Source of the DNA: Xylophilus sp. ASV27
GTDB taxonomy: Bacteria > Pseudomonadota > Gammaproteobacteria > Burkholderiales > Burkholderiaceae_C
Assembly: GCF_016428875.1 (NCBI RefSeq)
Contig: NZ_JAELTO010000007.1
Location: 1-64,000 of the forward strand
Length of the DNA: 64,000 nt
Reading direction: 5' to 3'
Each line of letters opens with the position of its first letter. Positions within the stretch are counted from its first letter, which is position 1. Position numbers and translations under genes: made by a program. The notes beneath the pieces were generated by a model. That model did no database searches. It saw nothing but the letters and a program-made list of their open reading frames with translations, and was not told where the DNA came from. This document shows, in pieces, positions 57,273-64,000 of this stretch.

Positions 57273-58859
57273 TCAATGGCGGAAATGCCGCACGCCGCTG
57301 AACACCATGGCCACGCCGCGCTCGTCGGCGGCGGCGATCACTTCCTGGTCGCGCATGCTGCCGCCCGGCTGGATGACGCAGGTGGCGCCGGCGTCCACCA
57401 CCACGTCCAGGCCGTCGCGGAACGGGAAGAAGGCGTCGCTCGCCACCGCCGTGCCGGCCAGGTCCAGGCCGGCGTGCTCGGCCTTGATGCTGGCGATGCG
57501 GGCGGAGTCGAGCCGGCTCATCTGGCCCGCGCCCACGCCCATGGTCATGCCGTCCTTGCAGAAGACGATGGCATTGCTCTTGACGTACTTGGCCACCTTC
57601 CAGGCGAACAGCAGGTCCTGCAGTTGCTGCGGCGTGGGCTGCAGCCGGGTGACGACCTTCAGGTCGGCCAGCGTCAGTTCGTGGTTGTCGGCGCTCTGCA
57701 CCAGCAGGCCGGAGCCGACGCGCTTGACGTCCTGCGCGTTCTGCCCGCGCGCCCAGGCGGTCCGGCCGTCGCGCTGCACGCCCTCGAGCGGGATCTCGAG
57801 GATGCGCACGTTGGCCTTGCCCTTGAACACTTCCAGCGCCTCGGGCGTGACGGCCGGCGCCATCAGCACCTCGACGAACTGCTTGACCACGGCCTGCGCC
57901 GCTGCCGCGTCGAGCGGCTGGTTGAAGGCGATGATGCCGCCGAAGGCCGAGGTCGGATCGGTCTTCAGCGCCTTGGAATAGGCCTCCAGCGGGTCGGCGC
58001 CCAGCGCCACGCCGCAGGGGTTGGCATGCTTGACGATGACGCAGGCCGGCGAGTCGAAGCTCTTGACGCATTCCCAGGCGGCGTCGGCGTCGGCGATGTT
58101 GTTGTAGCTCAGCTCCTTGCCCTGCAACTGCCGGGCCGTGACCAGCGAGCCCGGCGCCGGGTGCAGGTCACGGTAGAAGGCGGCCTGCTGGTGCGGGTTC
58201 TCGCCGTAGCGCAGGTCCTGCAGCTTGATGAAGCTGCCGTTGCTCTGCGCCGGGAAGGCCGAGGCCGTGCCGTCGTCCTGCAGCGCGGACAGGTAGTTGC
58301 TGATGGCCGCGTCGTACTGGGCGATGCGGTTGAAGGCGGCGACCGAGAACGCGAAGCGGGTCTTGTCGGAGAGCCGGCCGTGGGCGCGCAGTTCGGCCAG
58401 CGCGGTCGGGTACTGCGCGGCGTCGGTGAGCACGCCCACGTCCTTCCAGTTCTTGGCGGCGCTGCGCACCATGGCCGGGCCGCCGATGTCGATGTTCTCG
58501 ATCGCGTCCTCCAGCGTGCAGCCGGGCTTGGCCACGGTGGCCTCGAACGGATAGAGGTTGACCACCAGCAGGTCGATGGTGGCGATGCCGTGCTCCTCGA
58601 GCGCGGCCATGTGCGCGGGCAGGTCGCGCCGCGCCAGCAGGCCGCCGTGCACCTTGGGGTGCAGGGTCTTGACCCGGCCGTCGAGCATTTCGGGAAAGCC
58701 GGTGACCTCGGCCACCTCGGTGACCGGCAGGCCTTCCTTGGCCAGCAGTTGCGCCGTGCCGCCCGTGGAGAGCAAGCGCACGCCCAGGCCATGCAGCGCG
58801 CGGGCGAAGTCGACGATGCCGGTCTTGTCGGACACGGAAAGGAGTGCGGTCAGGGCCAT
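57273..58859 (-). CDS. purH: Bifunctional AICAR transformylase / IMP cyclohydrolase
   Basis: Last two steps of IMP synthesis. 528 aa. N-terminal IMPCH domain ([25 protein letters not shown]), AICARFT domain with [27 protein letters not shown]-like [13 protein letters not shown], and [14 protein letters not shown]. Downstream of fis, separated by a family B repeat; another family B copy follows it. Confidence 0.96.
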   Translation of the reverse strand: MALTALLSVSDKTGIVDFARALHGLGVRLLSTGGTAQLLAKEGLPVTEVAEVTGFPEMLDGRVKTLHPKVHGGLLARRDLPAHMAALEEHGIATIDLLVVNLYPFEATVAKPGCTLEDAIENIDIGGPAMVRSAAKNWKDVGVLTDAAQYPTALAELRAHGRLSDKTRFAFSVAAFNRIAQYDAAISNYLSALQDDGTASAFPAQSNGSFIKLQDLRYGENPHQQAAFYRDLHPAPGSLVTARQLQGKELSYNNIADADAAWECVKSFDSPACVIVKHANPCGVALGADPLEAYSKALKTDPTSAFGGIIAFNQPLDAAAAQAVVKQFVEVLMAPAVTPEALEVFKGKANVRILEIPLEGVQRDGRTAWARGQNAQDVKRVGSGLLVQSADNHELTLADLKVVTRLQPTPQQLQDLLFAWKVAKYVKSNAIVFCKDGMTMGVGAGQMSRLDSARIASIKAEHAGLDLAGTAVASDAFFPFRDGLDVVVDAGATCVIQPGGSMRDQEVIAAADERGVAMVFSGVRHFRH

Positions 58860-58888
58860 GTAATTCTTGAAGGTTCGGAAAGATGCTG

Positions 58889-58984
58889 TTCAGGGGTACC
58901 GCGCAACCGGCTCTGCCGGGCCGCCGGTACCGCCCCCTGCAAGGGGGTTGGCGAAGACACGCAGTGCGCAGCCTGGGGGTGCGC
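58889..58984 (-). repeat. Family B repeat, copy B6 (short form)
   Basis: Between fis and purH. Minus strand: GCGCACCCCCAGGCTGCGC directly after the fis TAG, then CCCCCTTGCAGGGGG and CCCGGCAGAGCCGG hairpins. Confidence 0.9.
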
Positions 58985-59221
58985 CTACTTGAGCAGGTTG
59001 TGCTCGACCAGTTTCTTGCGCAGGGTGTTGCGATTCAAGCCGAGCCAGTCCGCGGCGCGCGACTGGTTGTGCGCGGCTTCGGTCATGACGACTTCCAGCA
59101 GGGGCCTTTCCATGACCTGGATCAGCATGTCGTACATGCCGTGCGGCTGCTCGCCTCCCAGGTCGCGGAAATATCCCTGCAGGCTGTCGCGGATGCACGC
59201 CTCTATGTTTTGCTTGCTCAT
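58985..59221 (-). CDS. fis: Fis family DNA-binding nucleoid protein
   Basis: 78 aa. C-terminal helix-turn-helix NQSRAADWLGLNRNTLRKKL, with the LIQVMERPLLEVVM dimer region. Shorter N-terminus than E. coli Fis, as is usual in betaproteobacteria. Follows dusB by 25 nt, the conserved dusB-fis operon. Confidence 0.94.
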   Translation of the reverse strand: MSKQNIEACIRDSLQGYFRDLGGEQPHGMYDMLIQVMERPLLEVVMTEAAHNQSRAADWLGLNRNTLRKKLVEHNLLK

Positions 59222-59246
59222 TCTCGTGGCTTCCTAGTGATTCTTG

Positions 59247-60299
59247 TCAGGTGGCGGCGTCGAGGGCCGCCTCCGCTTCGTCCACCCCTTCGCCCTCGGC
59301 CTGCGCCGGCATGCGATCCATGGAGCGCGCCAGCACCTCGAAATAATCGCCCACCGCCCGCAGTTGCGCGGCGCAGTCGTCCAGCCGGTTCATGCGGGCG
59401 CGGAACGCCTCGCCGCCGGGCAGCCCGCGCACGTACCAGCCGATGTGCTTGCGCGCGCTGCGCACGCCGGTCAGCTCGCCATACAGCGAATAGTGCTGCT
59501 CCAGGTGCTCCAGCAACAGGCGGCGCACCTCGGCCACCAGCGGCGGCGCCAGGTGCTCGCCGGTGGCGAGGAAGTGGCCGATCTCGCGGAAGATCCAGGG
59601 CCGGCCCTGGGCCGCGCGGCCGACCATGATGGCGTCGGCGCCGGTGGCGGCGAGCACGTCGCGCGCCTTCTCTGGCGTGGTGATGTCGCCGTTGGCCACC
59701 ACCGGAATGCGCACCGCGGCCTTGACCGCGGCGATGGTGTCGTACTCCGCCTGGCCGCGGTAGCCCTGCTCGCGGGTGCGGCCGTGCACGGTCAGCATCT
59801 GCACGCCGGCCGACTCGGCCGCGCGCGCGATGGCCACCGCGTTCCTGTGCCCGGCAGACCAGCCGGTGCGCATCTTCAGCGTGACCGGCACGCCGTGCGG
59901 CGCGGCCGCGGCGACCACCGCCTCGACGATGGACAGCGCCAGCGGCTCGTCCTGCATCAGCGCCGAGCCGGCCCACTTGTTGCAGACCTTCTTGGCCGGA
60001 CAGCCCATGTTGATGTCGATGATCTGCGCGCCGCGCTCGATGTTGTAGACCGCCGCCTCGGCCATCATGGCCGCGTCGGTGCCGGCGATCTGCACCGCGA
60101 TCGGCGCGGTCTCGCCCTCGTGGTTGGCGCGGCGCGAGGTCTTCAGGCTGTTCCAGAGGTCGCGCCGCGAAGTGACCATTTCGCTCACCGCATAGCCAGC
60201 GCCGAGCGACTTGCACAGCATGCGGAACGGCCGGTCCGTCACGCCCGCCATGGGGGCGACGAACAGGCGGTTCGGCAGGACGATGGAGCCGATCTGCAT
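59247..60299 (-). CDS. dusB: tRNA-dihydrouridine synthase B
   Basis: 350 aa FMN TIM barrel. NRLFVAPMAGVTDRPFR start, MGCPAKKVCNK with catalytic Cys, VTLKMRTGW, TVHGRTREQGY, NGDITTPEKA. Upstream of fis. An ATG at 60297-60299 matches the family's start at the FMN loop. Confidence 0.95.
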   Translation of the reverse strand: MQIGSIVLPNRLFVAPMAGVTDRPFRMLCKSLGAGYAVSEMVTSRRDLWNSLKTSRRANHEGETAPIAVQIAGTDAAMMAEAAVYNIERGAQIIDINMGCPAKKVCNKWAGSALMQDEPLALSIVEAVVAAAAPHGVPVTLKMRTGWSAGHRNAVAIARAAESAGVQMLTVHGRTREQGYRGQAEYDTIAAVKAAVRIPVVANGDITTPEKARDVLAATGADAIMVGRAAQGRPWIFREIGHFLATGEHLAPPLVAEVRRLLLEHLEQHYSLYGELTGVRSARKHIGWYVRGLPGGEAFRARMNRLDDCAAQLRAVGDYFEVLARSMDRMPAQAEGEGVDEAEAALDAAT

Positions 60300-60479
60300 G
60301 GCGTGGATGGAGCGGGGAAAAGGGTCGGGCGCGGCGGGGGAGGCGTGATTCTATCTGCCCAAATTTGCAGCAACCCGGACGCGTTACGATTCGTTGTGCA
60401 CCCGCAAGGGAATATGCGGAAGGCGCCCCGCCACGCGCCGCCCCGCGCCGGGCGGCGCAAGGCTGCATACTGCCGCCCC

Positions 60480-60950
60480 ATGCAAGCCTGGCTCGACACC
60501 GCCCTCCAACTCCTGTCCCTGCCGCAATACGGGCTCAGCACCCTGTTCGTGGCGTCCTTCATCTCCGCCACGCTGCTGCCGATCGGCTCCGAACCCGTGC
60601 TGTTCGGCCTGCTCAAGCTCAATCCGGACCTGTTCTGGCAGGCCGTGGCCGTGGCCACCATGGGCAATACGCTGGGCGGCGCGCTGGACTGGTGGATCGG
60701 CTACGGCGCGCACAAGGTGGCCGACAAGTACCGCCACTCCAAACACCACACGCGGGTGCTGGCCTGGCTGGAGCGCCTGGGCCCCAAGGCCTGCCTGCTG
60801 AGCTGGCTGCCGCTGGTGGGCGACCCGCTGTGCGCGGTGGCCGGCTGGCTGCGCCTGCCGTTCTGGCCCTGCCTGCTCTACATGGCGATCGGCAAGTTCC
60901 TGCGCTATCTGCTGATGACGGCAGCGCTGCTCTACGTGTTTCCGTCATGA
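60480..60950 (+). CDS. YqaA family membrane protein (VTT/DedA-like)
   Basis: 156 aa. FISATLLPIGSEPVLFGLL, MGNTLGGALDWWIGY and WLPLVGDPLCAVAGWL are the YqaA/VTT pattern with four predicted helices. Function unknown; related DedA proteins move lipids. Divergent from dusB. A family A repeat starts 1 nt after its stop. Confidence 0.87.
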   Translation: MQAWLDTALQLLSLPQYGLSTLFVASFISATLLPIGSEPVLFGLLKLNPDLFWQAVAVATMGNTLGGALDWWIGYGAHKVADKYRHSKHHTRVLAWLERLGPKACLLSWLPLVGDPLCAVAGWLRLPFWPCLLYMAIGKFLRYLLMTAALLYVFPS

Positions 60951-60951
60951 T

Positions 60952-61007
60952 GCTATATTTTTGATAGCATAAAGCCAAGAAAATACCTGGGATTCAATCA
61001 CTTTTCA
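60952..61007 (+). repeat. Family A dispersed hairpin repeat, copy A8
   Basis: GCTATATTTTTGATAGC, then AAGCCAAGA-loop-CCTGGGA, then CACTTTTCACATG. Between convergent yqaA-like and gst genes. The second stem is weakened. Confidence 0.72.
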
Positions 61008-61024
61008 CATGAAAAACTGGCCGC

Positions 61025-61702
61025 TCAGCCCAGCAGCGCGTAGGGGCCGCCGCGCTCGAGCGCGCGCTGGTGGGCCGGCCGCGCGTGGATGCGCTGCAGC
61101 CAGTCCATCAGGCGCGGGCGCGACCGGTCCAGCCCGCCGCGCGCGGCGGCGGCCTCGACGGGAAAGCTCATCTGGATGTCAGCGCCGCTGAAGGCCTCGC
61201 CCGCGAACCAGGGGCCGCGCGCCAGTTCACCCTCCAGGTAATCGAGGTGCAGCCCGATCTGCGGCAGCACGAAGCCGTCCTTGGCCTTGCCGGCAATGCC
61301 GCGCACCACCGGCCTCAGGAAGAAGGGCGCCGGCGCCTTCTCGACCCGGTCGAACACCAGCTTTAGCAGCAGCGGCGGCATGGCCGAGCCTTCGGCGTAG
61401 TGCAGCCAGTAGCGGTAGCGCAGGAAATCGGGACTGCCCGGCGCGGGCGACAGGCGGCCGGCGCCGTAGCGCTCGACCAGCGCCTCCACGATGGCGCCGG
61501 ATTCGGCCAGCACACTGCCGTCGTCCAGCACCACCAGCGGCGACTTGCCCAGCGGATGCACCGCGCGCAGCTCGGGCGGCGCCAGCATCGTCTTTGGATC
61601 GCGCGCATAGCGCACGACCTCATAGGGCTGGCCCAGCTCTTCGAGCAGCCAGAGCACGCGCTGCGAGCGCGAGTTTTCGAGGTGGTGGACGGTGAGGGCC
61701 AT
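61025..61702 (-). CDS. Glutathione S-transferase
   Basis: 225 aa. N-terminal thioredoxin-like domain LENSRSQRVLWLLEELGQPY, HPLGKSPLVVLDDG, LAESGAIVEALVE, then an all-alpha C-terminal domain with SGADIQMSFPVE. Substrate is unknown. The residue after LENSRS, not Tyr, occupies the usual catalytic site, as in several bacterial classes. Confidence 0.9.
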   Translation of the reverse strand: MALTVHHLENSRSQRVLWLLEELGQPYEVVRYARDPKTMLAPPELRAVHPLGKSPLVVLDDGSVLAESGAIVEALVERYGAGRLSPAPGSPDFLRYRYWLHYAEGSAMPPLLLKLVFDRVEKAPAPFFLRPVVRGIAGKAKDGFVLPQIGLHLDYLEGELARGPWFAGEAFSGADIQMSFPVEAAAARGGLDRSRPRLMDWLQRIHARPAHQRALERGGPYALLG

Positions 61703-61794
61703 GGGCGCGAGTATCGGGCGGATGGGCCGACGCAGCCAGGAGCGGGCCGCGCCAGATGCCGCGCACGCATGAATCAGCGAGAAGCCGAAGCCAA

Positions 61795-61826
61795 CAGAAA
61801 GCCCCGCGATAAGACAATGGCGGGGC
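61795..61826 (-). terminator. Rho-independent terminator after ychF
   Basis: Minus strand: GCCCCGC-loop of 12-GCGGGGC then TTTCTGTT, 31 nt after the ychF stop. It precedes the gst gene. Confidence 0.75.
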
Positions 61827-61857
61827 GCATGGCATGGCTGGCACGGGTAAGGGAAGG

Positions 61858-62949
61858 TCAGACGTTGAACAAAAAGTTCATCACATCCCCATCCTTGACG
61901 ACGTATTCCTTGCCTTCGGAACGCATCTTGCCCGCGTCCTTGGCGCCCTGCTCGCCCTTGTAGGCGATGAAGTCGTCGAAGGCGATGGTCTGGGCACGGA
62001 TGTAGCCGCGCTCGAAGTCGCCGTGGATCACGCCGGCGGCCTGCGGGCCGGTGTCGCCGATGCGGATGGTCCAGGCGCGCACTTCCTTCACGCCGGCGGT
62101 GAAGTAGGTCTGCAGGCCCAGCAGCTTGAAAGCGGCGCGGATCAGGCGGTTCAGGCCCGGCTCTTCCTGGCCGATTTCGGCGAGGAACATCTTCTTGTCC
62201 TCGTCGTCCATCTCGGCCAGTTCGGCCTCGATCTTGGCGCAGATGGCGACCACGGGCGCGCCCTGCCTGTCGGCATATTCGCGCAGGCGGTCGAGCAGCG
62301 GGTTGTTCTCGAAGCCGTCCTCGGCGACGTTGGCGACGAACATCGCCGGCTTGGCGGTGATCAGCGTGAAGGATTTCACCAGCGGCTGCTCCTCCTTGGT
62401 GAATTCGAGCGCGCGCACCGGGACGTTCTCATTGAGCGCGGCCTGGCATTTCTCCAGCAGCGCGACCAGCTTGATCGCGTCCTTGTCGCCCGAGCGGGCG
62501 GTCTTGGTATGACGGTGCAGCGCCTTCTCGACCGTGGCCAGGTCGGCCAGGCAAAGCTCGGTCTGGATCACCTCGATGTCTGAGATCGGGTCGACCTTGC
62601 CGGCCACGTGGACCACGTTCTCGTCCTCGAAGCAGCGCACCACGTTGACGGTGGCATCGGTCTCGCGGATGTGCGCCAGGAACTTGTTGCCCAGGCCTTC
62701 GCCGGTGCTGGCACCGGCGACCAGGCCGGCGATGTCCACGAATTCGACGATGGCGGGCACCACGCGCTCGGGCTTGACGATCTCCGCGAGCTGACCGAGC
62801 CGCGGGTCGGGCACCTCCACCACGCCGACGTTGGGCTCGATGGTGCAGAACGGGTAGTTCTCGGCAGCGATGCCGGCCTTGGTCAGGGCGTTGAAGAGAG
62901 TGGACTTGCCGACGTTGGGCAGGCCCACGATGCCGCATTGGAGGCTCAT
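61858..62949 (-). CDS. ychF: Redox-responsive ATPase YchF (Obg-related)
   Basis: 363 aa. Walker [40 protein letters not shown], a coiled-coil insertion and a C-terminal TGS domain. The G4 position reads NVAEDG (hydrolyses ATP rather than GTP), as in the family. Binds the ribosome. ATG at 62947-62949; a longer frame to 62994 lacks support. Confidence 0.95.
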   Translation of the reverse strand: MSLQCGIVGLPNVGKSTLFNALTKAGIAAENYPFCTIEPNVGVVEVPDPRLGQLAEIVKPERVVPAIVEFVDIAGLVAGASTGEGLGNKFLAHIRETDATVNVVRCFEDENVVHVAGKVDPISDIEVIQTELCLADLATVEKALHRHTKTARSGDKDAIKLVALLEKCQAALNENVPVRALEFTKEEQPLVKSFTLITAKPAMFVANVAEDGFENNPLLDRLREYADRQGAPVVAICAKIEAELAEMDDEDKKMFLAEIGQEEPGLNRLIRAAFKLLGLQTYFTAGVKEVRAWTIRIGDTGPQAAGVIHGDFERGYIRAQTIAFDDFIAYKGEQGAKDAGKMRSEGKEYVVKDGDVMNFLFNV

Positions 62950-63031
62950 GGCGGGGCTTTCAGGATCTGGAGAGAGCGAGGACAGGGCGGCCACCGGGCC
63001 GCCGAGCCCACGATTTTACCGGCCGGCCCGG

Positions 63032-63886
63032 TCAGTCGAAGCGCCAGTCCGCCCGCACCGCCTGCCCCACGCGCAGCACCTGGCCGGCGCCGGCGCGCAC
63101 TATGGCGTTCATGCCGAAGGTGATGCCGCCCTGCATGCGCGGGTCGGCCCGGTAGGACTGCAGCGCATCGCCCACCGCCGGATCGCTATGCGCCGTGGCC
63201 GGGTCGATGTTGGGGATGGGGCAGCGCACGCAGGGCTTGACCGGCTGCAGCGCCACCCCGACGCCATCGCCGGTGTCGACATGCATGGTGTCGACCCGAT
63301 CCTCGTCGTGGGCTTCTGTGCCGGCCAGCACCAGATTGGGCCGGAAGCGCTCGATGCCCACCGGCGCATGGCCGGCGCGCTGCAGCCGCTGGTTCAGGCC
63401 GTCGAGCGAGGCCTGGCTGGCGACCAGCAGCGGGTAGCCGTCGCTGAACAGGTTGGGCGCCTCGATGCCGCCGGTCCATTGCAGGCTGGAGAGGCGGCGG
63501 TGCTCCGGGTCGAAGCGCACCAGGCGCAGCGGCTGCCCCAGGAAGTCGCTGAACCATTGCGCGGCCAGCGGCCCCATGCTCCAGGCCGGCACCGTGTCCT
63601 TCCAGACCCGCACGGTGCAGGGCGATTCGGCCGCGTCCAGTGCCAGGTGCAGGGCCAGCATGCCGGGCGCGCGCAGCACGAGCTCATTGGGCTCGAGCTG
63701 CGGCCGCACCAGGGCCATGCGCGGCAGGCTGCGCTGGCTGACGAACTCACCCTCGGCGTCCACCACCATCCAGGCGCGGTCCCAGGCCAGGCCGGTCTCG
63801 TCCAGCTCGGCGGTCTGCAGGGAGATGCCGGCGCAGGACTTGACCGGGTACACAAGGAGCTGGGCCACCACCGCGCTGAGCGCCAT
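63032..63886 (-). CDS. MOSC domain protein (YcbX/mARC-like)
   Basis: N-terminal MOSC beta-barrel (LLVYPVKSCAGISLQTAELD, DRAWMVVDAEGEF) and a C-terminal MOSC domain with the molybdenum-ligand Cys in VKPCVRCPIPNID. Reduces N-hydroxylated compounds in characterised relatives. The start is uncertain: ATG at 63886 (284 aa) or TTG at 63928 (298 aa); no clear Shine-Dalgarno for either. Upstream to 64000 is 114 nt with no gene I can support. Confidence 0.87.
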   Translation of the reverse strand: MALSAVVAQLLVYPVKSCAGISLQTAELDETGLAWDRAWMVVDAEGEFVSQRSLPRMALVRPQLEPNELVLRAPGMLALHLALDAAESPCTVRVWKDTVPAWSMGPLAAQWFSDFLGQPLRLVRFDPEHRRLSSLQWTGGIEAPNLFSDGYPLLVASQASLDGLNQRLQRAGHAPVGIERFRPNLVLAGTEAHDEDRVDTMHVDTGDGVGVALQPVKPCVRCPIPNIDPATAHSDPAVGDALQSYRADPRMQGGITFGMNAIVRAGAGQVLRVGQAVRADWRFD

Positions 63887-64000
63887 GTCGGAATCGGAGG
63901 TGATGGAAGACGGGGCGACAGAGGTCAAGGGGAGCTTTCTGAAGTTCTGCGGCAGCCCAGGGCGGCGGCCTGCGGGAATTGTGCCGCGCCGTGGGCCTCG

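Overview
The window is a high-G+C chromosomal segment from a betaproteobacterium, most likely a member of the Comamonadaceae (Burkholderiales). The evidence is the gene content and order: a Pseudomonas/Burkholderiales-type yqgE-ruvX-pyrR-pyrB-pyrC' locus, a pilGHIJ-chpA twitching-motility locus preceded by rubredoxin and thiD/hemL, a Burkholderiales-type porin, an SAH riboswitch in front of ahcY, and two families of short dispersed repeats. Almost everything is core chromosome. The left edge cuts an IS701-type transposase, and 24.2-32.8 kb is a lower-G+C cell-surface glycan region.

Layout. 0-6 kb: a transposase fragment downstream of glmS, then a divergent Lrp-type regulator, a soluble histidine kinase translationally coupled to glmU, and a DUF6279 lipoprotein. 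glmS and glmU supply UDP-GlcNAc for wall and envelope synthesis. 6-16 kb: a DUF2917/LysR divergent pair with a clear operator, tyrS, an M23 peptidase and anmK (peptidoglycan turnover), an MFS exporter, erpA, rpsI-rplM and rlmJ. 16-21 kb: a porin, then a minus-strand unit ahcY-tlyA-metF-rlpA headed by an SAH riboswitch, so SAH removal and methyl-group regeneration are probably co-controlled. 21-36 kb: an acyltransferase-3 protein, prfC, and the glycan region (GtrA, GtrB-like GT2, GT39-like protein, a secreted glycosidase-like protein, two further polytopic GT-C-like proteins and a beta-domain membrane protein), then a HAD phosphatase, an I78 inhibitor-like lipoprotein, a Yip1 protein and PlsC.

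36-44 kb: pyrC'-pyrB-pyrR-ruvX-yqgE (minus), photolyase, an EptA-like sulfatase-fold enzyme and a small P-loop kinase. 44-54.6 kb: the chemosensory system for type IV pili, pilG-pilH-pilI-pilJ-chpA, with a rubredoxin upstream. 54.7-64 kb: thiD-hemL (overlapping), dusB-fis followed by purH, a YqaA protein, a GST, ychF and a MOSC protein.

The most unusual content is not protein coding. Family A is a ~55-65 bp element: an AT-rich GCTAT...ATAGC hairpin, then a GCCCAGG...CCTGGGC hairpin, then a T-run. I see eight copies, several at gene 3' ends (two supply the stop codon) and three inside reading frames (tlyA, the HAD phosphatase, pyrC') without breaking them. Family B is a ~90-165 bp GC-rich multi-hairpin element with six occurrences, each starting 0-12 nt after a stop codon, mostly between co-directional pyr/pur/fis genes, with one triple tandem array. 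No CRISPR array, tRNA, rRNA or intact prophage was seen.
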